From Lientehia hominis (GTDB taxonomy: Bacteria > Bacillota > Clostridia > Lachnospirales > Lachnospiraceae), in assembly GCF_021044755.1 (NCBI RefSeq), contig NZ_JAJNOR010000002.1, positions 62,001 to 126,000 of the forward strand: a DNA stretch of 64,000 nt, read 5' to 3'. Every line of letters begins with the position of its first letter. Positions within the stretch are counted from its first letter, which is position 1. A program made the translations under genes and the position numbers. Below the pieces are notes generated by a model. That model worked only from the letters and a program-made list of their open reading frames with translations. It did no database searches and had not been told where the DNA came from. Positions 43,719 to 53,000 of this stretch are shown piece by piece.

Positions 43719-46700
43719 TCAGCGCCTTCCTTTTTTCTCAAGTCTTCTCCTCCTCCGTCGGAAAAAGCATGCCATAAACACTGCGCTGGTCCCTGTTCCC
43801 GCCAAATATCCCGCCGCCCGGACCGGATTCTGCCAAAGATGTATCCACGGATCAGAAGTCACCAGAAGCTTCCACTCAATTCTCTCTTCTTTCCCTCCGC
43901 CTCCCTTGGATGTCCCCAGCCGGTTCCCGGCCTCATCTTCAGCCGCAATGCTCAAATACTGCCAATCATCGTCTTCCTTCAGACATATAGCAAGGATTCC
44001 TCCGTTTTGCCTCAGCTCGTCCTGCAAGCCATCTCCCGCATAAATCTTCTTTTCAGTCCCGTTTTGAATCTCCACCTGCTTAAGCGCCATATTGTCCCAG
44101 ACGGAAAGAAACAAATGGAGCTCATCCGTTTCATAGCGCCCGCCGTCCTCCGCGCCTGATAAAACGGCATCCGGCCCAGTCTTGTCGACGGCAAATTCAA
44201 TGGAACCCGCCCCGCCCTTTCTTTTCATCAATATATTCCCCATCTGATTCCCCGCCATGTCTTCAGAGTATAGGACAACCTCATAATTTCCTTCTGCCTC
44301 AAAATTTTCCTTTGCTATGGTATACTTGTAGACCTGCCATTGACCTCTCGATTCCTTCTCGAAGGGATTTTCTCTCATGACCCTCCGTTCTTCCTTCTCC
44401 TGTCTTGAATAGTCTTCCTTTTCCAAAAGACTTCTGCTTTCTCCATCGCGGCTTAGTACGACCTGATGGCTTATCACCGGGTCTACATTATATTCCCATA
44501 CTGCCACATGTTTCTCCTCCTTTAGATACGGATACGCTCCCGACGCCGGATACAGCCAGGCGGCTGTCTCCTCATCCACAACATAGACTGATCCGAAACG
44601 GTTTACAGAAAACCAAATCTGCTTTTCCGCCCGGTTTCCTGCTCCGTCTTCACAGGACACCTGTAAAGAATATAAGCCGTCAGATTCGGGATCATAAGGA
44701 AAATCTTCAAATATAAACCGCCTTTCTCCTGCTGATACTTCTTCTTCCTTCTTCTCGGCAGCCGCCCTCCTCCTCTCCCCCGACGCTTGTTTTCCCTCCT
44801 CCCGCCAGATTTCCACAGATACGCTTTCCGGGAGCAGATGAATGTCCCGGACGGTGACAGCCGGAGCCACCGTTCCGCGGTTAGCCGAAGCGTCTGCCAC
44901 TCCTGCGATCATTATTTCGGGAAACGTCCGGTCTATGGTGAACTCCTCTGAAATCTGGTTTTCCTCCCCGCATTCGTTTGCCGCCAGGTCTGTACAGTTC
45001 ACCTGGAGCAAATATTCTCCGTCCTCCTCAAATGTACATACCGCGGTATGGGCATCGCCATTATGAACAAACTCGCCTATTTCCGTCATGCTCAGATTCT
45101 CTGCCAGGGAGGCCATCACACAGCCTTTCACTCCTTCCCTGTAAAAATTGTGCTCCATGACCGTGATCTCCGCTTTTCTGGGACTCCTCCAGAGCTTTCC
45201 TTTCCCTGGCTCCGCATCTTCAAAAGTTACAAATACCTCCGGCGGCGTCCGGTCTATGGTAAATGTCTCAGCTTCGCTCCATGCGGCGTTTCCCGCCACG
45301 TCTACACATCCCAGGAGCACCGTATAGTCCCCGTCCTCCGCAAATTCCATGCGGCACCAATGCAGGTCGCCGTCATGGCTCCATTTGCTGACAGCCGGCA
45401 TAGGACCATCCGTATTGGAAATCTGAAATTGTACCCGTTCTGCCGAGAAATTTCTTTCCCGTATGCTCACCAATGCCGTCCGAATCCGGTTATAATAAAT
45501 TTCATTGGCGGGCTGGACATCGTTGTACTGTATGGAAATCTCCGGAGCTGACGTGTCAACGGCAGTCCAAAGGGATTCCTCGGACCGGTTTCCGGCAAAA
45601 TCCTCCGCCTGTACAGTCAGGCACACTTTTCTGCCGTCATATTTCTCCGACAGTATCTCCAGCTCTCCCTGCCACTCCCTCCGCGCGGAAGAATTCCATT
45701 CTGTTTCTTCCATTAACACCCCTTCCAAAAGCTGATTCTCTTCCTCCGGACTTTCTCCCTCCAAACGGTATGTGATTCTTTTAAGTCCTGAGTAAATACC
45801 TCCCTCCGCCGGTTCCTCTGCCGATATAGCGACCTTTACGTTCTGCCTGTATATCCCGTTTAACGGTTCTTCTTTATTTTGGATGTTCAGTGTCAGCCGC
45901 GGGCCTTTGTCCTCGACGAGCATGCCGTCGGAGCTGTAATATTTTGACAGGCCGGCATAATTGGTCACCTTCAGGTAAACGACATTCCTGGAGTCCGGTA
46001 TCAATAGGAGACTATTTCCCGTTTTCCACGCGGCATCGTCTGCCTGATTCAGATATTCCCTGGACAGCCCCTCCCCCGCGCACAGATACTGCAGAGGTTC
46101 TATCGGGGATACACTGTCTCCTCCTTCCAAGAGCACCAGTTCTTTCTCATTTGAAAAGAGGCCGAAGGTCACACGCTCCATAAATTCAGTCCAGGTCTGT
46201 CCCATAACCGTAATGCTCCCGCATTCCGGCGGAGTCGTGTCCACGGTGAAACTTTTCTCCTTCTCACTTTCCTCTGTAAGATACCGCCCTGAAGGATCCT
46301 GGTAAGATGCTTCTAAGTGATACAAAGCGTCGCCGGCAAAGAAAAAGGAAGCCTTATACCAATCTGTCCCTTTTTCCGGAGCCTTTACCCAGCGGCTTCC
46401 CATGGTATACGAAGTCTTTTCACCCTTCGGTTCCTCAAGAACGGTTATCTGCGGCCAGGCCGCTTCTTCCTCCGGATTGAAATTGTGCTCCTTCAAATAA
46501 GTCCAGACCGTGACAGGACGGCTGTAATACCCTTCATGTCCCACACTCTCATCCTTCTCCGGAAATACCATCATGAGCTCCGGATCCGTTCTGTCAATCG
46601 ACAAGGCAGCAGCGTTCTCCAGAACCGTCTGGTTTCCCGCCAGGTCTCCGCAGGCTATCTTCCGTATCTCATAGTTTCTTTCCGCCTGAAAGCGAAGTCG

Positions 46701-47282
46701 CATTTCCACTTCCCGATCCTGCGTATGTTCCGTCCTTCCCTCTTCACTGTCGTAAAACCAACGTTCCTCTTCTCCTTCTGTTACATATGGCACTGCAGCC
46801 AGTGTCCCGACACCCAAACCGTCCAGTCCCATCCATTGTTTCCGCCCAGAATCATATGTAATTTGAGTTTCCCTTCCGGTTTCGTCCTGAATGCTGATGG
46901 ATACCTGCGCCGGGTCAAAATTTCGTTCGTGAAACGTTATCACAGCCTCTGCCGTATCCTGATAACAGTTGTTCTGTCCTGCCCCACCCATGACCGAAAC
47001 GGCAATCTCAGGTATTCGTGTTTCTATTTCCTGTGCTTGTATCAACGTCCCGTCGCCAAAAATCCCCGACGCGAGCAGCCCGGCTGCTGTCAGGAACGCT
47101 GCCCGCTTCCGTGTTCCTTCCCTTCGTTTTCTCCACCGTTTCTTTTCCCTCCATACCTTTCGAATGGAGAGTCTGCGGAACAAGACCGCGGACATTATCA
47201 TTCCGCATAGAAATATGGTTCCCAGAATCCAGGACCATCTGTGGTACTCCATTATCTTCTGCTGTTCCTGTTCCATCTTCAT
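43719..47282 (-). CDS. Membrane-anchored protein with repeated Ig-like domains
   Basis: Surface protein of 1187 aa. It has N-terminal hydrophobic spans (about 18-36 and 61-76) separated by a very basic stretch (RREGTRKR), a long extracellular part and a C-terminal span followed by RRRRRRLEKKGRR. The outer part is made of repeated Ig-like units marked by TIDRTPPEV-type joints: SIDRTDPEL, FTVDTTPPEC, FTIDRTPPEV, FTIDRTFPEI and FAVDKTGPDA. Such repeats form stalks or bind ligands. It lies 28 bases after a Ser/Thr kinase whose outer part is also large, so the two may work as a pair. No enzymatic motif was seen. Confidence 0.82.
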   Translation of the reverse strand: MKMEQEQQKIMEYHRWSWILGTIFLCGMIMSAVLFRRLSIRKVWREKKRWRKRREGTRKRAAFLTAAGLLASGIFGDGTLIQAQEIETRIPEIAVSVMGGAGQNNCYQDTAEAVITFHERNFDPAQVSISIQDETGRETQITYDSGRKQWMGLDGLGVGTLAAVPYVTEGEEERWFYDSEEGRTEHTQDREVEMRLRFQAERNYEIRKIACGDLAGNQTVLENAAALSIDRTDPELMMVFPEKDESVGHEGYYSRPVTVWTYLKEHNFNPEEEAAWPQITVLEEPKGEKTSYTMGSRWVKAPEKGTDWYKASFFFAGDALYHLEASYQDPSGRYLTEESEKEKSFTVDTTPPECGSITVMGQTWTEFMERVTFGLFSNEKELVLLEGGDSVSPIEPLQYLCAGEGLSREYLNQADDAAWKTGNSLLLIPDSRNVVYLKVTNYAGLSKYYSSDGMLVEDKGPRLTLNIQNKEEPLNGIYRQNVKVAISAEEPAEGGIYSGLKRITYRLEGESPEEENQLLEGVLMEETEWNSSARREWQGELEILSEKYDGRKVCLTVQAEDFAGNRSEESLWTAVDTSAPEISIQYNDVQPANEIYYNRIRTALVSIRERNFSAERVQFQISNTDGPMPAVSKWSHDGDLHWCRMEFAEDGDYTVLLGCVDVAGNAAWSEAETFTIDRTPPEVFVTFEDAEPGKGKLWRSPRKAEITVMEHNFYREGVKGCVMASLAENLSMTEIGEFVHNGDAHTAVCTFEEDGEYLLQVNCTDLAANECGEENQISEEFTIDRTFPEIMIAGVADASANRGTVAPAVTVRDIHLLPESVSVEIWREEGKQASGERRRAAAEKKEEEVSAGERRFIFEDFPYDPESDGLYSLQVSCEDGAGNRAEKQIWFSVNRFGSVYVVDEETAAWLYPASGAYPYLKEEKHVAVWEYNVDPVISHQVVLSRDGESRSLLEKEDYSRQEKEERRVMRENPFEKESRGQWQVYKYTIAKENFEAEGNYEVVLYSEDMAGNQMGNILMKRKGGAGSIEFAVDKTGPDAVLSGAEDGGRYETDELHLFLSVWDNMALKQVEIQNGTEKKIYAGDGLQDELRQNGGILAICLKEDDDWQYLSIAAEDEAGNRLGTSKGGGGKEERIEWKLLVTSDPWIHLWQNPVRAAGYLAGTGTSAVFMACFFRRRRRRLEKKGRR

Positions 47283-47309
47283 TCCCCCTTTTCAAACGTT
47301 TATCCTTCC

Positions 47310-49004
47310 TCACTTCTTAACTTCCGGTATCGTCTGAAACGCCGCTTCTACCGCCCTCTCCGCTGTTATAAGTCCTTCCTCCGCCTCTTCCATGAGCGTC
47401 CGTATATACTCCGTCTCTCCTTCTCCGTTCCATCCCCATTCTGTCAGCTTCTGTCTGATCTGTTCCAGCTGTCCCCGCATCTCTTCCCTCCCTACTCCTG
47501 CCTGGCGGAACGTTCCGGCGTGAAAGATGGTCTGGGAAATAATCTCCTTATACATAATCAAGGCCGTTACCCGGTTATCTTCTTCCATCCCTCCCTCCAT
47601 AAGCGCCGTCAGATCTTTCCAATACTCTGCATACGATATTTCCATATCTCCTGTCTTCCTCTGAATACTCAGTTTTTCATAATATCCCGCGATCCGGCTC
47701 AGACATCCGGCGCGTATGACAGCTCTCTCCGACAGCTCTTTTCCAGGCTCTGCGCCGGCGACAAGGGACAGCCATATGGCCGATGCTCCCTTTCCTCCGC
47801 TTCCCTCATAGTAATAAAAATACGCCTGTCCGATTTCGTACGCGGCCCGTATCTGTTCTCCCTTGTTCCGGCCAAGCTGCTCCCGGTTGCTTTTTCCTCC
47901 ATGGTTCTTCTTGTCTAGAATCCCCCGGAGCAGGCGCTCTTCCTCACTAGTAAACTTCCCGTCATCCTCCAGAAACGTCTGCACCAAAATCAGGTAGGCT
48001 TCCGCTCTGCCCGGTTCCAGATCAACTGCTTTCCGGCAGAAATCCAATTTTTTTTCCTTTTCTACACTTCCCGCCGCTTCTTTCAGATATGCTTCATAAG
48101 TACTGGATATGGCCCGGCATTCTGCCCCGTGCAGGAATAGGCTTCCCAATCCGGCAGCTGCCGTAAGCATACAGATTCCCGCAAAAGACCGAAGCCGCCA
48201 GTTCCTCTTCTTGATTTCCTTGTCGTCAAGCTCCTGATAACGTTCCAGAGCAAAGGCGAGCTCTCTGCAGGAGCCATACCGTTCTTTCGGATCGTCCTTC
48301 GTACAGATCAACAGGATTTTTTCCAATCCCATAGACAGATCTGGCCGGAAATGCCGGACAGGCCGGCAGCCATAAGGAGGCTCTGCCGGACTTCTGCCCG
48401 TCAGCAGATGATACATCACCGCACCCAGCCCGTAAATATCCGTTTCCGGTCCCGTCTGTCCTCTTCCTCCGTACTGCTCCGGTGCGGCGTACCCTCTTGT
48501 CCCCAGGCATACCGTATCTTCACCTCCCTCTTCTTTTCTTTCCCTCGCCGTCCCGAAATCTACCAGCACGACGGCTCCGTCCTCCTTCAGCATCACATTG
48601 GAAGGCTTCATGTCCCGGTATATGACAGGCGGCGTCCTCGTATGGAGGTATTCCAGAACTTCGCACAGCTGCCTGCCCCAATCAGCCACCTTCTCCTGCG
48701 GCTGGGCGCCTTCTTCTTTCAGAAGCCTGGAAAGGGAGCGCCCTTCGATATAGTCCATCACGAGATACAGCATCCCTTTTTCCTTCAGGATGTCTCCGAT
48801 GGCCGGCAGTCCGGGATGATTCAGCTTCTTTAACAGCTCCGCCTCCATGACCAGACTGTTCCTTTTCTCCGGGATTTCCTTTACAGCCCAAAGTCTACCG
48901 GTCCTTTCATGGCGTGCCAAATAAACGGCAGCGCTTCCGCCTCTCCCGAGTATGTCAAGGATACGGTATGTTCCACCCAGAACGGTGCCGGGCAAACACG
49001 ACAT
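47310..49004 (-). CDS. Ser/Thr protein kinase with outer repeat domain
   Basis: Eukaryotic-type kinase of 564 aa. It has the glycine loop GRGGSAAVYLA near residue 20, the lysine in WAVKEIP near 42, catalytic VIYRDMKPSN near 130 and VDFGTA near 150, with the APEQYGG activation motif. A membrane span (about 275-295, AGICMLTAAAGLGSLFL) leads to an outer C-terminal region of about 270 residues that is helix-rich and TPR-like. It does not carry PASTA repeats, so it is not the PrkC type. The ATG at 49004 has AGGAGG 7 bases upstream. It shares a unit with the Ig-repeat protein. Confidence 0.9.
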   Translation of the reverse strand: MSCLPGTVLGGTYRILDILGRGGSAAVYLARHERTGRLWAVKEIPEKRNSLVMEAELLKKLNHPGLPAIGDILKEKGMLYLVMDYIEGRSLSRLLKEEGAQPQEKVADWGRQLCEVLEYLHTRTPPVIYRDMKPSNVMLKEDGAVVLVDFGTARERKEEGGEDTVCLGTRGYAAPEQYGGRGQTGPETDIYGLGAVMYHLLTGRSPAEPPYGCRPVRHFRPDLSMGLEKILLICTKDDPKERYGSCRELAFALERYQELDDKEIKKRNWRLRSFAGICMLTAAAGLGSLFLHGAECRAISSTYEAYLKEAAGSVEKEKKLDFCRKAVDLEPGRAEAYLILVQTFLEDDGKFTSEEERLLRGILDKKNHGGKSNREQLGRNKGEQIRAAYEIGQAYFYYYEGSGGKGASAIWLSLVAGAEPGKELSERAVIRAGCLSRIAGYYEKLSIQRKTGDMEISYAEYWKDLTALMEGGMEEDNRVTALIMYKEIISQTIFHAGTFRQAGVGREEMRGQLEQIRQKLTEWGWNGEGETEYIRTLMEEAEEGLITAERAVEAAFQTIPEVKK

Positions 49005-49125
49005 ATACATGCCTCCTCATATTCTGTTGATCGCTCATATGGAAAATTTCAGGGGATATCCCTGCAAGAATCACCGCCGGAATCGACGGTAACAAAATTG
49101 TATAATACTTCTCATCAGATGTCAA

Positions 49126-49380
49126 CTAAAAAATATTATGTTCAAACCTTGCCCTGTACACTGTCAGCAGATATAATGCAGTGGTAACGCCGCCGCCATC
49201 GGCATTCATCCCAATACGGTCCGGCTCTATGAGGAGCTGGAACTGATACCCAGACTGGAACGTCTTTTCAACGGATACTGGATGTTTACAGAATTCTGCC
49301 TGGAGCAGCTCCGCCTTGCCCGCCTCGCCTTCCAGATTAAGGTTCTCCAAAACGATGTTCGCTGTCTGCATGCCGCTGAC
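49126..49380 (+). pseudogene. Decayed MerR-type regulator
   Basis: One plus-strand frame from about 49185 encodes AAAIGIHPNTVRLYEEL, NGYWMFTEF and LEQLRLARLAFQIKVLQN. This is the winged-helix DNA-binding part of a MerR-type regulator (helix-turn-helix IHPNTVRLYEE). The first part is shifted to another frame (an ATG with TKKYYVQT lies at 49121), no complete start exists and the C-terminal domain is lost. The SRPBCC gene follows immediately and convergently. Confidence 0.6.
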
Positions 49381-49502
49381 TGTCATGGCCCTGCTGGGCA
49401 TGGTATACGGCAGCCGCCCCGCATTTGCCAGGGCCCCGGACGCTCTGTCTCTCATTCAGGGAATCAAGCTTCTGAAAGCCTCTTCCGTTGGGAGTGACAG
49501 CC

Positions 49503-49901
49503 TTATTTATCCAGCGCTTTTTTCAGATCCTCTATGTAAGCCGCCTGCTGCTTTTTCAAATACATGCTCACAAAAGGCTTCATCACCCATTTTTTAGCAG
49601 TCACATCCTCTGTGAAGTCAATCGTGGTCACTCCGTTCTCATGGGAAAACAGGCCGGTCCAATGTCCCTTCATATTGCCGTTCTCCATATCGAACTCATA
49701 TCGTTCAAAGGGCTGAAAGTCCGTTATGGTAAAAGTAGTGGCATATCCTTCCTTCGTATACTCCACGAACCGCTTTCCTTCCTCCTCCACCTGGATCCTG
49801 TCCAGGTCGCTGCGCCAGGAAATATCCTTTAACGAAACTACCAGGTCCCATACCTTTTGAACATCACATATTAATTCCGCTTTTATTGTAGAAACAGCCA
49901 T
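49503..49901 (-). CDS. SRPBCC family protein
   Basis: Protein of 132 aa with the START/Bet v1 (SRPBCC) fold, which binds hydrophobic ligands. The pattern is the N-terminal strand TIKAELICDVQKVWDLVVSLKD, middle RFVEYTKEGYATTFTITDF and a long C-terminal helix MKPFVSMYLKKQQAAYIEDLKKALDK. It is alone, and convergent with a decayed MerR-type gene. Related pairs of a MerR regulator and SRPBCC protein are common, so this copy may have lost its regulator. The ligand is unknown. Confidence 0.8.
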   Translation of the reverse strand: MAVSTIKAELICDVQKVWDLVVSLKDISWRSDLDRIQVEEEGKRFVEYTKEGYATTFTITDFQPFERYEFDMENGNMKGHWTGLFSHENGVTTIDFTEDVTAKKWVMKPFVSMYLKKQQAAYIEDLKKALDK

Positions 49902-50005
49902 TTTTACCCCCTCATTTCAGTATTATAAAATTCCTATTCCAAAAAATCGGAAAAAGAGAGAGGCCAAGACCTCTCTCATAGTTCGCCATATATCATGGCC
50001 GCCTG

Positions 50006-53000
50006 TTAATTTATCTTCCTCTTTTTCCTGAGTATCATGGCCGCCGAAAGGCCGCCTGACAGGAACAGGACTGCGAACCACCGGAACAGGCCGCTGTGAT
50101 CGCCCGTCCGTGGAGCAGCAGACGCGGGTTTAGCCGTCTTCATTTCACTCCTGCTCTCCGCTTTTACAATCGTAAAAGTTGTCTTCGCTGTTCCGTTTTT
50201 AGAGACGATACCAATAGTATGCCTGCCCTCACTTAAGGTTTTAATATAGCTGGAACTCAAGATGACAACCGTACTGCCTTCTTTAACCGTATAGTTGCCG
50301 GGAGAAATCTCTTTTCCATCCAGGAGTACCTTCTGGAAATCCTCAAATTCCGCATCTGATTTGAAGACTGCGTCTTCACCCTGCTCAACCGACTGGTTTA
50401 TCCCTTCGATGATTTTTGGTGCGGCCGCGGGCTTCGACGCCACCGTCACCGCAGCCGAACCAGCCTTACCTGCGTCGGCCACAGAAGTTGCCGTTATGGT
50501 CAGGGCTACTGCCGTTTCATCCGGCGCCACCGTTAAAAGCCCACTTTCGCTGATAGCCGTGCCGGCTTTCTGATTGCCGCTTACACTCCATGTAACTGTC
50601 TGTACCGGGTCGTTTGTACCCTGTACGGAAGCAAGAAACTGCAGAGTGGCGCCCTTTGTTACTGTTATGGAAGAAGGCGACACGGTAACGCCTGTGACTG
50701 CCGGCGGTCCCGCATTCACAGTGAAACTTACCGCAAAGCTCTGCGGCGCGATTGCGTTACCGCCGCTCACCGTTACTACAGCCGTATAGATACCCGGTAC
50801 AAGCCCCATGGCCGGTGACACTTTAAAAGAGTCTTTGCCGCCTGCCGCAACATTCCTTATATCTGTTTCTTCAATTACAAACGCGTCCGCATTTGTACCG
50901 CTGAGTATAACCGATAATGCACCTGTATCCCGATTTCCGGTATTCTGCACTGTAACGGCCAGTGGATTCTGCACACCGTAGCCTGCCACTGTCTCTGTAA
51001 AGATATATGTTCCGCTCTGCGATAAACCAATGCTGTAAACCGGCGCCGGAATATATTCCATAACCGTGAAGCTGCTTGTATCACCCGCAAGCATCGTACC
51101 GGATGCCGTTATCCGGACATAATACAAACCATTTGCAAGCCCTGTCACCGTACTGCCGGTACCTTCTATCCAACTGTCGCTTGTGGAAAGCCGGTACTCC
51201 ATTGCGGTTGTTATGCCTGCAAGCTGTCCGTCATCGTTACCGCCGGTGGTACAGCCGATGGCAGTTACTCCCGAAACTGCGGCCCCCTGCGTAATGTCAA
51301 TGGTCTGTACTTCGCTGTCGTCGGTGGTTGTGCCATTCCCTTTTTTTACAATCCACACGTCATTTGTGGGAGTCACACCGTCCTGAACCGTCACAGTCGA
51401 ACCTATGATATCCGTCCAGCTGCCGCCCTGGTCGATACTATATTCCATGCCAGATGTCACATTTTTTAATAAGCCGCTGTCCGCACCTGTAGCAGCAAAA
51501 GTGGCGGTGGGGGTGTCTTCCTGCCGTAGGGCAGCAATGTCAGCCCCGGAAAGAACCGGCTTCATTCTGACCGCGCCGCTGCCCACAAGACTCACTTTCG
51601 CAATATCGCTTCGCACTGCTCCGGTCGCAAAAACGCTGCCGGCTGCAAAACCACTTGGCAGCTCCACCTTTACATCAGCATCCGCTTCCAAAACAGGATA
51701 GACCGCAAAGCTGTCCACGCCGTTCGTAACAGAACCACCGTTTATCACAATACCGCTGTTATTTAAGCCTATCCTGGCACTCCCGCCTACCGTAAGAGTC
51801 ACGGTACCGTCTACAGTACCAAAAGCACTGCCGCCGTAAACCTGACCCGTAACCGTGCCTCCAGTAATGGTAACATTTGTATTTTGCACCGATGAGCCGC
51901 TTTGTCTTCCTCCCCCGCAGATACCATTAACCTTGCCGCCACGCATGATGATTTTTGTACTTCCAGTAACAGCATCATTCAGTGATCCACCAAAAACATG
52001 ATACCCCGAAAGGTCATAACCGCCGGCAGAAGGTTCGGCACTGCTTATTTTCAAATATTCATCCATTCCAATAATGCCGTCGCCGTCTTTATCATACAAA
52101 ATATTGGTACAACCGGCCATGCTTCCTGCCACGATTTGAATTTCCAGCCCCCCTGCATATATATACTTATTTACTGCATCCACTTCGGGGGCAGGGACAG
52201 GAACTTCTATTAATACTAAATTCTTGTTCAAATCCTCATATTCCGCACCCAGACGGCTGTACAGGTTTATAACGGAAAACTTTTCCGCCTGTGAACTGTC
52301 CTCCAGGCCGTTTACCAGTACATCACCGGCAGTCTGGTCTTCAGCCTTGTAAAACATGCTGACGGGCGTGCCTGAATAAAAAGTACCGCCGATGTTGGCT
52401 GAGACAGTGGCACCGCCTTGTGTATAAATGTCTGCCGCCTGCCCTGAGAGCACAGGAGAACCTGAAAGCTTCAGCGTCCCAAAGTTTTTAACAGCATAGC
52501 AGTTACTGTCCGCACCGCTTCCGGATAGTGTGCCGCCGGCTATCTCTGTCTCTGACGCAACAAGCCATGCACTGCTGCCGCCGGTATTGTTCACAGTACC
52601 GTTTTCCAGCCTTCCGGTATCTCCTGCGACCGCTATGCTGGGAGTGCCGCAGGAGCTGATAACCTCGCCGCCTGTCATCAGAAAACCGCCCATACTATAA
52701 ATGGCATTGCTTCCGCCATCTGCCGCGCTTCCCATCTCACACTGTACCGTGCCTCCTTCAATGGTGATTTTACCTCCGTCTGAACCGGAACTTTTAGAAT
52801 TGATGACACTCGCGCCGTTCGTGTGTTCTACTATACCATGTTTCAAAGTAAACTGCGCGTCCACTGTCAACGATACAGTAAATTTATTAATACCCGCATA
52901 AGTGAGTTTTCCATCCGTACCGGCAGAAGTATCCTGTACCGTCAAATGAGCGCCGCTCCCCGTCACCGTCAGAGGTTCCGGCAAAGTAATGGTACTGCCG

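Noticed and set aside
46317..47210. 297-aa open frame opposite the Ig-repeat gene
   Set aside because: Antisense of a long real gene, with no domain and no promoter.
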